NCBI GenBank assembly: GCA_035395685.1
Contig: DAOPBR010000011.1
Location: 1 to 62,373 of the forward strand
DNA length: 62,373 nt
Direction: 5' to 3'
Source: JAKJGA01 sp029554345
GTDB taxonomy: Bacteria > Spirochaetota > UBA4802 > JAFGJZ01
Numbering within the stretch: the stretch's first letter is position 1; every line of letters starts with the position of its first letter. Made by a program: the position numbers and the translations under genes. The notes beneath the pieces were generated by a model. It searched no databases and was not told where the DNA came from. It saw only the letters and a list, made by a program, of their open reading frames with translations. This document shows, one piece after another, positions 18,275 to 26,699 of this stretch.

Positions 18275-18575
18275 CATTATAGATGAAATATCATCATCTT
18301 TACCTGAGAAAAAAATAAGAAAAGCCTATGCTGAAGCAGAGAAAGCCATATTGCAGATTCGTTTGTCTGAAATAAGAGAGAAAAGAGGAATTAGGCAGGA
18401 AGATCTTAAAACATTTTCTCAGTCAGGTGTTTCAAAACTTGAATCAAGAAAGGATATGAAAATATCTACGCTGATCGAATATCTGGATAATCTCGGTCTT
18501 GGGATTGAAATAAAAGCATATCCGAAGAATAATAAAAATAAATCAGAAAAAGAGATACTGATATTGAAGGCATAG
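18255..18575 (+). CDS. XRE-family HTH antitoxin (HigA-like)
   Basis: 106 residues. The HTH core IREKRGIRQEDLKTFSQSGVSKLE (about 37-60) followed by ISTLIEYLDNLGLGIEIKAYP is characteristic of HigA-type antitoxins of Gp49 toxins. It should bind its own promoter and the toxin. It ends in TAG, showing that TAG is a normal stop here, which argues against amber recoding in the nearby GLUG gene. Confidence 0.87.
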   Translation: MKTKKNSIIDEISSSLPEKKIRKAYAEAEKAILQIRLSEIREKRGIRQEDLKTFSQSGVSKLESRKDMKISTLIEYLDNLGLGIEIKAYPKNNKNKSEKEILILKA

Positions 18576-18681
18576 TATTACCTCAGGCAGTTAATATCCC
18601 ATCTATTATAAAGTTATTATTTTATTGACAGGCGTTTCTTTTCTGCATGGATGATTTCATTTGTGATGACATGGAGGCTTT

Positions 18682-19176
18682 ATGAGCGATCTTTCAACAA
18701 CCGCGTATTGCGGACTATTCTGCGAAACATGTTCCGTTTATATATTTTCCCGCACAAATGAAAACGCGCTTGAGGCACTGGCCTCCAAATTCGGCATGAC
18801 GAAAGAAGAGATGCGCTGTAAAGGATGCCGTTCGGATAAGCTTAGCGTTTACTGCGAAAAATGTTCATTTACGGCCTGTGCTTCACAAAAAGGAATTTTG
18901 AACTGCGAAGACTGCGCCGAATTTCCATGCGATAAACTTAAAGAATTTCAAAAGCAGATGCCTCACCGTGCTGAACTCTTTGAATCGGCAGAATGCAGAA
19001 AGAATCTCGGCATAGACAAATGGAAAGAAAAGATCGCCGCAGATTATTCATGTGAAAAATGCGGAAACGTCAATTCGCCGTATTTCGTCAAATGTGCAAA
19101 ATGCGGAAATATGCCGTCGAGCCCGTTTTTTGAAAGGCATTCGGCAGAAATAAAGAAACACCTCAAAATTGACTGA
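18682..19176 (+). CDS. Cysteine-rich DUF3795-like protein
   Basis: 164 residues, start set by GGAGG 6 nt before the ATG. The N-terminus AYCGLFCETCSVYIF, the paired cysteines CKGCRSDKLSVYCEKC and NCEDCAEFPCDKL are the hallmark of DUF3795, thought to bind zinc. The C-terminus adds a CEKCGN...KCAKCG zinc ribbon. Enzymatic role unknown. It lies outside the accessory block, upstream of glyS, but a ~95-bp gap with its own inverted repeat makes cotranscription uncertain. Confidence 0.8.
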   Translation: MSDLSTTAYCGLFCETCSVYIFSRTNENALEALASKFGMTKEEMRCKGCRSDKLSVYCEKCSFTACASQKGILNCEDCAEFPCDKLKEFQKQMPHRAELFESAECRKNLGIDKWKEKIAADYSCEKCGNVNSPYFVKCAKCGNMPSSPFFERHSAEIKKHLKID

Positions 19177-19229
19177 TTTCTTTATCAATACTCCGCAAAT
19201 TATCCATAAAAAGTTCTTGCCAATAGTGC

Positions 19230-19253
19230 TTACCCTAATAGAAGGAAGGGTAA
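19230..19253 (+). promoter_or_regulatory. Inverted repeat upstream of glyS
   Basis: TTACCCT (19230-19236) and AGGGTAA (19247-19253) form a 7-bp inverted repeat with a 10-nt centre, about 20 nt before the glyS start. It could be an operator or a small leader hairpin. No T-box elements are visible. Confidence 0.4.
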
Positions 19254-19271
19254 TACTGTTTGGGAGAATTT

Positions 19272-21347
19272 ATGTTTGATAAAGCCAATCTTTTGTTTGA
19301 AATAGGTTCTGAAGAAATTCCTGCCGGATACATACCTCCGGCGCTTGAAAATATTAAAAAAATGATGTCGGATAAGCTTTCAACCGCAAGAATTGATTTT
19401 TCTGTGATTGAAGTTTATGCGACTCCGAGACGTATTACCGCTGTTCTCTGCGGCGTTTCGGACACACAGAGAGACGAGATTCTTGAGCTGAAGGGACCTT
19501 CCGCTGACAGAGGATATTCTGAAGACGGCAAACCGACTCCGGCTCTTCTAGGTTTTCTCAAAGGAAACGATGTAGAAGAAAAAGATCTTGAGATTCAGGA
19601 AACCCCGAAAGGTAAATATTATTTCGCCAAAAAGAAAATGAAAAGCGGAAAGACCGAAGAAATTCTTCCGGAGCTTCTTTCTTCTGTTATCAAAGAACTT
19701 CCTTTTCCGAAAAAGATGAAGTGGGGAACTAAGCAGATAGGTTATCCGCGTCCGATAAGATACATTCTCACTCTTTTCAATGATAAGGTTCTTGCCTTCG
19801 ATGTTGACGGAATAGTTTCTTCAAATTTGACGCGCGGTCATTATGTTCAGTCGGGTTCCATGATTGAAATTAAAAAGATTTCCGAATATAAATCGAAGCT
19901 CAAAGACGCAGGTGTTTTTCTCGATCAGAACGAAAGACGCGAAATGATTAAGGCTGAACTTGCTTCAGCGGCAAAGAAAGCCGGCGGTGTTTTGGTAGAT
20001 GACGAAGAACTTGTTTCCATTGTAACATACCTTGTGGAAAAACCCCATGCGGTAGTCTGCGAGTTCAATTCCGATTATCTCAAAATTCCTGACATAGTTC
20101 TCATTACCGAAATGCGCGAGCATCAGAAATATTTTGCCGTGAGATCGGAAGACGGCAAGCTCACAAATAAATTCCTCGTTGTTTCGAATAATCCCGCGAC
20201 ATCATTCGTCAAAGACGGAAACGAGCGCGTCATCAGGGCGCGTTTTTCAGACGCGGAATTCTTTTTCAACGAAGACAGAAAGCACAAACTTGAAAGCAAA
20301 ATTGAATCACTGAAAACCGTTCTCTTTCATAAAGAGCTCGGTTCTATATATGACAAAGTCGAAAGAGTAAGAAAGACAGCTTCGGTTATTTCAAAACAGC
20401 TCAAACTCGATGCTGCTGTTTGTTCCAAAATCGACCGGGCGGTGCTTCTTTCGAAGGCTGATCTCAACACTTCGATGGTCATGGAATTTACATCGCTTCA
20501 GGGAAAGATGGGCCGCATTTACGCGCTTATGGACGGCGAGGATCAGCTCGTTGCTGACGCGATTGAGGATCATTACCGTCCGCGTTTTCAGGGCGATGCG
20601 GTTCCTTCATCTATTGTATCTGTTGTTCTTTCATCCGCAGAAAAAATCGACAATATCATGGGTTCTTATTCAGTCGGAAATATTCCTAAGGGTTCACAGG
20701 ATCCCTATGCTTTGCGCCGTCAGGCGAACGCGGTTGCCGACCTTTTCATAAAGAACCGCCTGAACGCCGATATCGCGCTTATTCTTGATGAATGCGCTTC
20801 AATGTACAAAGACGGAAAAAATCTTGTTTCCAAGGTTCTTGAATTCTTTTCTGCCCGTGTAAATACAATATTTGCGGATGCAGGTTTCGCTCATGACGAA
20901 ATCGACGCGTGTCTTTCTCTCGGTGAATATGATTACTACGATTTGTTTCTCCGTGCCGGTGTTTTGAATAAATTCCGCAAAGCTGAAGATTTCTCCGCAA
21001 TGCTTCTAGGTTTCAAGCGTATTAATAACATTTATAATTCGTTCAGAAGCAAGAATGAGAATTATACTCTTGATCTAAACGAAAAACTTTTCTCGGCGGA
21101 TGCCGAAAAAAATCTTCATTCGTTTTTTGTGTCGAAGAAGGACGCCATTGATTCGGCAATCGCTTCAAAAAATTACGATGCGGTTTTTTCTGTTTTAACA
21201 GAAGCGAAATCCCATATCGATAAATTCTTTGATGATGTAATGGTTATGGATAAAGACACGGCTCTCAGAGATAACCGTCTCGCGCTATTGGAGTCAATTG
21301 TATTAAGATTCAGGGGATTGATTGATTTTTCAAAGATTTCCGATTGA
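19272..21347 (+). CDS. glyS: Glycine--tRNA ligase beta subunit
   Basis: 691 residues from the ATG at 19272, which has GGGAGAA upstream; an in-frame TTG four codons earlier is less likely. LLFEIGSEEIPAGYIPPAL at the N-terminus, TPRRI, KRIRF-like PKKMKWG...YPRPIRYI and REHQKYF are standard beta-subunit features; a C-terminal DALR-type anticodon-binding region follows. It works as an alpha2-beta2 enzyme with GlyQ to charge tRNA-Gly. The alpha gene usually sits directly upstream, but here the upstream gene is the DUF3795 protein, so glyQ must lie elsewhere. The next gene starts 8 nt after the stop, suggesting cotranscription. Confidence 0.95.
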   Translation: MFDKANLLFEIGSEEIPAGYIPPALENIKKMMSDKLSTARIDFSVIEVYATPRRITAVLCGVSDTQRDEILELKGPSADRGYSEDGKPTPALLGFLKGNDVEEKDLEIQETPKGKYYFAKKKMKSGKTEEILPELLSSVIKELPFPKKMKWGTKQIGYPRPIRYILTLFNDKVLAFDVDGIVSSNLTRGHYVQSGSMIEIKKISEYKSKLKDAGVFLDQNERREMIKAELASAAKKAGGVLVDDEELVSIVTYLVEKPHAVVCEFNSDYLKIPDIVLITEMREHQKYFAVRSEDGKLTNKFLVVSNNPATSFVKDGNERVIRARFSDAEFFFNEDRKHKLESKIESLKTVLFHKELGSIYDKVERVRKTASVISKQLKLDAAVCSKIDRAVLLSKADLNTSMVMEFTSLQGKMGRIYALMDGEDQLVADAIEDHYRPRFQGDAVPSSIVSVVLSSAEKIDNIMGSYSVGNIPKGSQDPYALRRQANAVADLFIKNRLNADIALILDECASMYKDGKNLVSKVLEFFSARVNTIFADAGFAHDEIDACLSLGEYDYYDLFLRAGVLNKFRKAEDFSAMLLGFKRINNIYNSFRSKNENYTLDLNEKLFSADAEKNLHSFFVSKKDAIDSAIASKNYDAVFSVLTEAKSHIDKFFDDVMVMDKDTALRDNRLALLESIVLRFRGLIDFSKISD

Positions 21348-21354
21348 GGTATAA

Positions 21355-23277
21355 ATGCTCGATTCTGCACTGAGTTCTTATGAACAGGCAAGGAAGCTCG
21401 CTAAAGCTTCTTACATGGAAAATGTTTCGGCCGGTAGATCAGGCTATCTTCCTTCGCTCGACGGTATTCTCGGCAATGCCGAAGTTGCGAGCGAAGTAAA
21501 CATCGGAATCATAGAAGTTCCGCTCAAAAAAGTTGTCGGAACTTATTCCCATTCGCGTGCGAGCGCATTTTCAGCAAATTTCATGCCTCTTGCGCCGATT
21601 GATTCCGAATTCAGCGGAAAATGGAAATCACTTTATTCCGCTCATCTGACGGAAGGAATACGCGACTATATAATCGCCTATGAATATCTCAACTGGTTCT
21701 ATGTCAAAGAAGGCAATAAACGCGTCAGCATTCTGAAATATTTTGACGCTGCATCAGTCACTGCTGAAGTACGCCGTCTTATACCGAAGAAAGACGATTC
21801 TGATTTAACCAACAGAATTTATTATGAGTTTCTTGATTTCAACCGCATAACGGGAGTTTCTTCTGTTTGGTTTACCGTCGACGGCGGTTTTTCGCGACTG
21901 CTCGAACACATGGAATCATATACCGGCAAGCTGATTCCTTCGCTGACGAAATACGAATCATACATGATTAACTGTTTCAATCCGTTCCGTTCTATTTATC
22001 ACGCGAACGGAGGCGGACGCCTTAAGATTACTACCGGCGACGCTTTTGTCAAATTCCTTGAAGTTTACGGCGATGATAATCTTATAGATTCTGACGACTC
22101 AGGGCGAATAAAAAAATTCATTGATGAGCTTGAGAACATGGAGTCTCATCCTCTGAAAATCGTTACCGAGCCGGTTAAAGATTCCGGCAAAAAAATATTC
22201 AATCCGTTTAATTTTGTTACACCGCGCAAGGACAGCATCAAGGCCGCATTCGTATACGCGAAAAATATTAATGATTCGGGATGGACTTACGCGCATGAAC
22301 TCGGAAGGCTTCATGTGGCGAATGCTTTCGGGGACAATGTACTTCTTGATTTTGCAGATTCAGTTCCGGAAAATATTGACGCTTATGATACTATAAAAAA
22401 ACTCGCAGAAGAAGGCAATGAGCTTATATTTACGACATCACCGACGTTTTTGAATCCGACTCTGAAGGCGGCCCTTGAATATCCGAAAGTGAAATTCTTC
22501 AACTGTTCGGAAGCTAATTCGTATAAGAATGTCGTAACGTTTTTCGGACGTATTCATGAACCGCGTTATCTGATGGGCATCATTGCAGGTTCATTGACCC
22601 GCACCAATAAGATCGGTTACATTGCCAGATGTCCGCTTCCTGAAGTAATAGAATCAGTAAACGCTTTTGCTCTCGGAGTAAAACTCGTTAATCCATATGC
22701 CGAAGTTCTTATCAAGTGGATGAATAAGAATGAATATACCGGTTTCAATCCTGAGCTTACCGGAGAACTTCTCGTTGAAGGCGTCGATATTATAAACGGC
22801 GATTCGCTTCCTGTTCCGGGCGACCGCGGAAAGACATGCGGACTTTTTTCGACTGCCTATGATCAGAACGCCGGAAGATTTATTCCTTCGTGTCAATATG
22901 CTATTCCGATATGGCATTGGGGAATATTTTATGAAAAGGTAGTGCGTGCGGTCTTGAACGGCACATGGGGTTCTGTCTTTGAATCGGCCGGAGCAAGCGT
23001 CAGACCGGTTAATTTCTGGTGGGGAATGGATTCGGGTCTTGTTGATATTTTTTATTCACTTACTCATGTTCCGCGCGAAACACAGAGGCTTATTGACTTC
23101 TTTAAAAAGATGATAATGCAGAATGAATATTCTATTTTCAACGGGCCTATTTATGATCAGAAAGGAGAACTCAGGGTTTCAGAAGGTCAACTCGCTACTT
23201 TTGATCAGATATTCAACATGGACTGGCTGTGCGACAACATTTCCGGAACCATAGATGACGGATATGTTTCTGATTAA
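21355..23277 (+). CDS. Cytoplasmic Bmp/PnrA-like binding protein with ParB-like N-terminal region
   Basis: 640 residues without signal peptide or lipobox. The N-terminal ~290 residues include IIAYEYLNWFYVKEGNKRVSILKYF, resembling ParB-like modules seen fused to Bmp proteins. Residues ~300-560 match the Bmp/PnrA fold (PF02608): AAFVYAKNINDSGWTYAHELG, GNELIFTTSPTF, FFGRIHEPRYLMGIIAGSLT and a C-terminal PIWHWGIFYEKVVRAVLNGTW. Secreted members bind nucleosides or lipoprotein ligands for ABC uptake. Lack of a signal here implies an intracellular sensor or regulator, an inference. It follows glyS by 8 nt and its stop overlaps that of the convergent phosphoesterase gene. Confidence 0.75.
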   Translation: MLDSALSSYEQARKLAKASYMENVSAGRSGYLPSLDGILGNAEVASEVNIGIIEVPLKKVVGTYSHSRASAFSANFMPLAPIDSEFSGKWKSLYSAHLTEGIRDYIIAYEYLNWFYVKEGNKRVSILKYFDAASVTAEVRRLIPKKDDSDLTNRIYYEFLDFNRITGVSSVWFTVDGGFSRLLEHMESYTGKLIPSLTKYESYMINCFNPFRSIYHANGGGRLKITTGDAFVKFLEVYGDDNLIDSDDSGRIKKFIDELENMESHPLKIVTEPVKDSGKKIFNPFNFVTPRKDSIKAAFVYAKNINDSGWTYAHELGRLHVANAFGDNVLLDFADSVPENIDAYDTIKKLAEEGNELIFTTSPTFLNPTLKAALEYPKVKFFNCSEANSYKNVVTFFGRIHEPRYLMGIIAGSLTRTNKIGYIARCPLPEVIESVNAFALGVKLVNPYAEVLIKWMNKNEYTGFNPELTGELLVEGVDIINGDSLPVPGDRGKTCGLFSTAYDQNAGRFIPSCQYAIPIWHWGIFYEKVVRAVLNGTWGSVFESAGASVRPVNFWWGMDSGLVDIFYSLTHVPRETQRLIDFFKKMIMQNEYSIFNGPIYDQKGELRVSEGQLATFDQIFNMDWLCDNISGTIDDGYVSD

Positions 23278-23879
23278 AATTCGAGAAGCTGGTATTCGTA
23301 GCTGTTAATTATCTTTGTGTTATTTTTTGTGATTGAGCGCTCGGTGTCTCCGTAATTGAGATGCTGATGTCCGTGAAAATGATATGCGGGTTGATATGTT
23401 TCTATAAGTTTCGTAAAACACTTAAAGCCCGTATGGCAGAGGTCTTTGCCGTCACCGAGTCCGAAAGCAGGCGCGTGCGACACGAAAATATCAACTCCTT
23501 TGTTGAATAGAATATACGGCTTTAGCTTCAAAAGCCTCCTGCTCATTTCAGATTCCGTATATTGGTGATTTCTGCTGTTGTAGAACTGGCTTCCGCCAAG
23601 CCCCATTATTCTTAAACCCTTATATTTTATGAATTTGCCGTCAATCGAATCGCATCCTTCAGGCGGAATGGTTTTATAAAGCGTGTCGTGATTTCCGTGA
23701 ACGTAAAAAAGAGGGACATTTGTTATCGTAACAAGGAAACTTAGAAATTCGGGTTTTAAATCGCCGGTAGAAATTATAAAATCCAAACCGGAAAATCTGT
23801 CATAATCGTAGTGTTCCCATATGTACTGCGATTCTTTGTCGCCGACTAATAATATTTTCATTTCATATTCCGGTGACAT
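23274..23879 (-). CDS. Metallophosphoesterase
   Basis: 201 residues. Metal-binding motifs of calcineurin-like phosphoesterases are present in order: GDKES (D-x-E in place of the usual D-x-H), STGDLKPE, VHGNHD, VSHAP and HGHQH. The D-K-E variant is shared by a known bacterial subfamily, so it need not mean loss of activity. It likely hydrolyses a phosphodiester; substrate unknown. The first ATG has GAAGGA upstream; a second ATG six codons later (MKILLVGD) is possible. It shares TTAA stop bases with the convergent Bmp-like gene. Confidence 0.85.
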   Translation of the reverse strand: MSPEYEMKILLVGDKESQYIWEHYDYDRFSGLDFIISTGDLKPEFLSFLVTITNVPLFYVHGNHDTLYKTIPPEGCDSIDGKFIKYKGLRIMGLGGSQFYNSRNHQYTESEMSRRLLKLKPYILFNKGVDIFVSHAPAFGLGDGKDLCHTGFKCFTKLIETYQPAYHFHGHQHLNYGDTERSITKNNTKIINSYEYQLLEF

Positions 23880-23955
23880 ATTTTTCCTTCAACCGGCGCT
23901 ATTTCGTCAACACATTAATTCTATTTCGCAAGTGTGATTGTTAATCGTTTTGTGT

Positions 23956-24783
23956 TTATGTAAATATTTCATTCTGCGGATACTCAGTTCCGGCAACTGT
24001 TCTGTTAATGCGGACGATTTTTTCTATTTTTGCAATATCGACCTTGAAAGCGTTCGCGGGGCAAATAACCGCACAGTGATAGCAATAAGCGCATTCTGAT
24101 GAGATTCTGCTTACATTCCCGCTGATTTTTATTGCACCATCAGGGCATTCTCTGATGCATCTTCCGCACTTATTGCATTTTGATTCATCAAAAGAAATAT
24201 TCTGCCGGCGCAGAAAACCTATTATTTTTCCGAACGGATAAATGATTTTTATTACTTTTTTCTGATAAGCGAGGATTGACTTCGTTTTGCTGAAGCTGAT
24301 AGGTGAAAAATTCTTTGAATTAAGTCTTTTAAAGAAATCTTCGAGTACAAGTCTGGTTTCATTGTCCGGGTATCCGTCAGTCTTCCAGAAATGCGGCGCT
24401 GTTATTTTTGCCGCCCCGCAAAGAGGTATATTGTTTTTTTTCAGTATACGTGAAATATTAAGGAGAGCTTTTCCGGATGTTACACCTCCATAGGTAACAA
24501 GAGCGAAACCGGATTTAATATTAGAATGGCTGAGGATACCTGAAAGATTCTCTTTCAGGTATCTGTCGAGCGTTTTGAATATTCTCAGATGATAAACAGG
24601 CGAAGCTATTCCGATAAGATCAGCATTTTTAATCAGCACTGCTGCAGATTCGCACTTTACTTCAGGCTTTGAAATGTCAAGAGCAATGAAGTCGTGCCCG
24701 TTATTTTGAAAAATACTGCCGAGAAAATTTACTGCTTTTTTAGTCGTTCCGTTTGGAGAAATGTATAATACAACTGTTTTCAT
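23956..24783 (-). CDS. Flavodoxin-ferredoxin fusion (EFR1-type ferrodoxin)
   Basis: 275 residues. The N-terminal ~160 residues are a flavodoxin-like domain (LYISPNGTTKKAV phosphate loop, IGIASPVYHLR, FALVTYGGVTSGKAL). The C-terminus carries two [4Fe-4S] motifs, CNKCGRCIRECP and CAYCYHCAVICP. Such fusions carry electrons between ferredoxin and flavin centres in anaerobes. It is the last gene of a TetR operon (gaps of 8-9 nt), probably serving an oxidoreductive or detoxifying step. No membrane segment is evident. Confidence 0.88.
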   Translation of the reverse strand: MKTVVLYISPNGTTKKAVNFLGSIFQNNGHDFIALDISKPEVKCESAAVLIKNADLIGIASPVYHLRIFKTLDRYLKENLSGILSHSNIKSGFALVTYGGVTSGKALLNISRILKKNNIPLCGAAKITAPHFWKTDGYPDNETRLVLEDFFKRLNSKNFSPISFSKTKSILAYQKKVIKIIYPFGKIIGFLRRQNISFDESKCNKCGRCIRECPDGAIKISGNVSRISSECAYCYHCAVICPANAFKVDIAKIEKIVRINRTVAGTEYPQNEIFT

Positions 24784-24792
24784 TATAACTTT

Positions 24793-25218
24793 CTACTTCT
24801 CCTTTATTGTGTAAGTAAGTGATCCCGAAACGGAAATTATCCTCATGAATTTCATCGCCGGTGATGTTATATAACTATTGATGTATTCTTTATTTTCCCA
24901 TTCATAATGTCCTTGAAGAGTGTTCGTTTTTCTGCACATGTAGAATTTTTTTGAAATGAATCCCGGAAATCCGGCGTAAAAAGGTGTACTAAGTACAGGA
25001 AGAATATATCTTTGAAAAAAAGATAATTTATTAACGCGGAAGCGGATGTTCAGTTTTGATTTGGATGGAAAAATCTCTTTATCCGGAATTGAAACTTTTA
25101 AAAAATATAAATTACTGCTTTCTGTTTTCCTTGCAAAACTGTTATTTATAAATCTTATACTGATTTTTCCTGAAAAAAACAAAAAGTGATATTTGATGAA
25201 TGATTTTATAAGTTTCAT
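24793..25218 (-). CDS. Unknown protein in TetR-ferrodoxin operon
   Basis: 141 residues, start supported by AGGAAG 5 nt upstream. I do not recognise a named family. It is basic and probably cytosolic. Visible features are a hydrophobic core YILPVLSTPFYAGFPGFISK and LQGHYEWENKEYINSYITSP followed by ISVSGSLTYTI, loosely resembling the C-terminal strand-helix-strand of dimeric alpha-beta barrel monooxygenase-like proteins. Its position between a TetR repressor and a flavodoxin-ferredoxin suggests it takes part in the regulated redox step, an inference. Confidence 0.6.
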   Translation of the reverse strand: MKLIKSFIKYHFLFFSGKISIRFINNSFARKTESSNLYFLKVSIPDKEIFPSKSKLNIRFRVNKLSFFQRYILPVLSTPFYAGFPGFISKKFYMCRKTNTLQGHYEWENKEYINSYITSPAMKFMRIISVSGSLTYTIKEK

Positions 25219-25226
25219 GCGGCTTC

Positions 25227-25811
25227 CTATTTTTCTTCCTTTATGCCGTTTATTATTATTCTGAAAGCATCAGAAATTCTTGATTTTTTTTCATGAGGTT
25301 TGTAATCGCTTTTTAGGTAATAAAGAATTATCGATTGAAAAGACTCGTAAACTACTTCGGCGTTAATATTCTTTTTCAGTTCATTAATGAGAATTCCCTC
25401 ATTGATAAAACCAATTATACTTCTGTTTATTTCTTTTCTTCGGCTGATTATATTTGTTTCAATGGAAGGAAAATCTTTGAAAACACAGGAGAAAGATTCG
25501 GAGTATACGGCATTTAATAAATCCAGATAAACGTCTGAAGCTTTTTCCAGTCTTGATGAAAAATCATCATCAGAATTGAGAATGCCGAATAAACGGGATT
25601 GGACATCTTTTATATGTTCCATAATTGATTCTTGAATAACTTCTTCTTTTGACCCGATGATCCGGTATAATGTGTTTTTCGCAAGTCCGACTCGTGCGGA
25701 CAAATCGTCCATGTTCCAGCCTTTGGTTCCTTTTGTGAATATGATTTCGCCGACATGCCGAAGAATTTGTTTTTTGATATTTTCATTGTCGTATTTTATT
25801 AGTGTGCTCAT
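25227..25811 (-). CDS. TetR-family transcriptional regulator
   Basis: 194 residues from the ATG at 25811. A 12-codon upstream extension begins at a TTG that is the first part of the -35 box, so it is rejected. The HTH is VGEIIFTKGTKGWNMDDLSARVGLAKNTLYRIIGSKEEV (about residues 17-55), and the rest is a typical ligand-binding helical domain. It heads a three-gene operon with the unknown protein and the ferrodoxin, and should repress its own promoter through the 19-bp palindrome at 25825-25843. The inducer is unknown. Confidence 0.9.
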   Translation of the reverse strand: MSTLIKYDNENIKKQILRHVGEIIFTKGTKGWNMDDLSARVGLAKNTLYRIIGSKEEVIQESIMEHIKDVQSRLFGILNSDDDFSSRLEKASDVYLDLLNAVYSESFSCVFKDFPSIETNIISRRKEINRSIIGFINEGILINELKKNINAEVVYESFQSIILYYLKSDYKPHEKKSRISDAFRIIINGIKEEK

Positions 25812-25818
25812 GTGAACT

Positions 25819-25847
25819 ATGAAACAGCATATAGTGTATACTGTCAA
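25819..25847 (-). promoter_or_regulatory. TetR operon promoter with 19-bp palindrome
   Basis: Minus-strand TTGACA (25847-25842), 17 nt, TTTCAT (25824-25819), then 7 nt to the ATG. Between the boxes lies CAGCATATAGTGTATACTG (25825-25843 on the plus strand), symmetric at 14 of 19 positions, a good candidate TetR operator. No ribosome-binding site precedes the ATG, so the message may be leaderless. Confidence 0.65.
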
Positions 25848-25882
25848 GATGAAAGTAGTATAAAGTGCTTTTGTGTAATATG

Positions 25883-25918
25883 CCGCCCGTTAGGGCGGTT
25901 ATTGAATTATTATTTTTT
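25883..25918 (+). terminator. Intrinsic-terminator-like hairpin between nitroreductase and tetR
   Basis: CCGCCC (25883-25888), loop GTTA, GGGCGG (25893-25898), followed after an AT-rich stretch by a T-run (25913-25918) in the plus direction. Both neighbouring genes run on the minus strand, so its orientation is odd. It may stop antisense transcription or act as a hairpin at the nitroreductase 3' end. Confidence 0.45.
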
Positions 25919-25993
25919 CAGTTCATTATCAAACGCTTTTGAAACACCGGCAAATCGAATGGAAAACGGCTTGTTATAAGATATTTTTCTCCT

Positions 25994-26587
25994 TTAGAAT
26001 GTTTCGTTAATTACTATCTGGTCACGTGATTTCCGTGTTTTATTATGTCGATCCGGTGACTGTTCTTTGTCCGCAGAATATCCGACGAGAAGAATGTTCA
26101 CCGGTTCATATTCAACAGGAATATTGAAGTTTTCTCTAATTGCGTCAGGCTTGAAGTATGTCATCCATAGACTGCCGAGTCCCAGGTCTGTTGCAGCGTG
26201 CATTATATGATCCGTTACAATTGAAGCGTCAATATCCGATGTGATTTTTCCGTCAAACGGGCGTTTCCATGCTTCTTTGATGTTCGCACATATTATAAAT
26301 GCGGATGAAGCTCCGTATGTTTCCGCTCCCTTTGAAAGTTTTCTGATGCCTTCCTGCGTCTGAATTACTAATATGCGGTAGGGTTGAATATTTGCCGCTG
26401 TCGGTGAACATATTCCGGCTTCAATAATTGTGTCGATTTTCTCAGCTTCGACTTTTTTTTCGGCATACTTTCTTACTGAATAGCGTTTTTTTGCAATCTG
26501 AAGAAAATAGCTTTCTGAATTCTTTCTACCTGAAATTTCAATTCCTGAATCCGAACTGCCGCAGCAGCTGCTTTTTCCGTGTGACAT
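25994..26587 (-). CDS. Nitroreductase-family flavoprotein
   Basis: 197 residues with AGGAGG upstream. The N-terminal ~25 residues carry a Cys pair (SSCCGSSD) not part of the fold. Then follow KRYSVRKYAEKKVEAEKID (FMN phosphate contact), EAGICSPTAANIQPYRILVI and DLGLGSLWMTYFKPDAI, typical of small FMN nitroreductases. It would use NAD(P)H to reduce nitro, quinone or flavin-like substrates. It stands just downstream of the Rrf2 gene on the same strand; a TGTTACAGTT element in the gap repeats one upstream of that regulator, suggesting shared control. The Cys pair could bind metal or the [Fe-S] sensor, which is speculation. Confidence 0.87.
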   Translation of the reverse strand: MSHGKSSCCGSSDSGIEISGRKNSESYFLQIAKKRYSVRKYAEKKVEAEKIDTIIEAGICSPTAANIQPYRILVIQTQEGIRKLSKGAETYGASSAFIICANIKEAWKRPFDGKITSDIDASIVTDHIMHAATDLGLGSLWMTYFKPDAIRENFNIPVEYEPVNILLVGYSADKEQSPDRHNKTRKSRDQIVINETF

Positions 26588-26676
26588 TTGTACCTCCTAG
26601 TGTAAAAATATATATTACAGTTAGATGTGATATTATCCCGGTGCATGCAGTCCGGCACACTAACAGTAATCCAAAA

Positions 26677-26686
26677 TGTTACAGTT
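26677..26686 (-). promoter_or_regulatory. Possible Rrf2 operator before the nitroreductase
   Basis: TGTTACAGTT at 26677-26686 is identical to the 10-mer at 27130-27139 upstream of the Rrf2 gene. A weaker ATTACAGTT lies at 26614-26622, nearer the nitroreductase start. Shared exact decamers in both promoter regions suggest a small regulon. Confidence 0.5.
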
Positions 26687-26699
26687 TGCGGCAAAAAAA

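Noticed and set aside
19177..19271. T-box riboswitch before glyS
   Set aside because: The leader is under 100 nt, with no T-box sequence or specifier loop.
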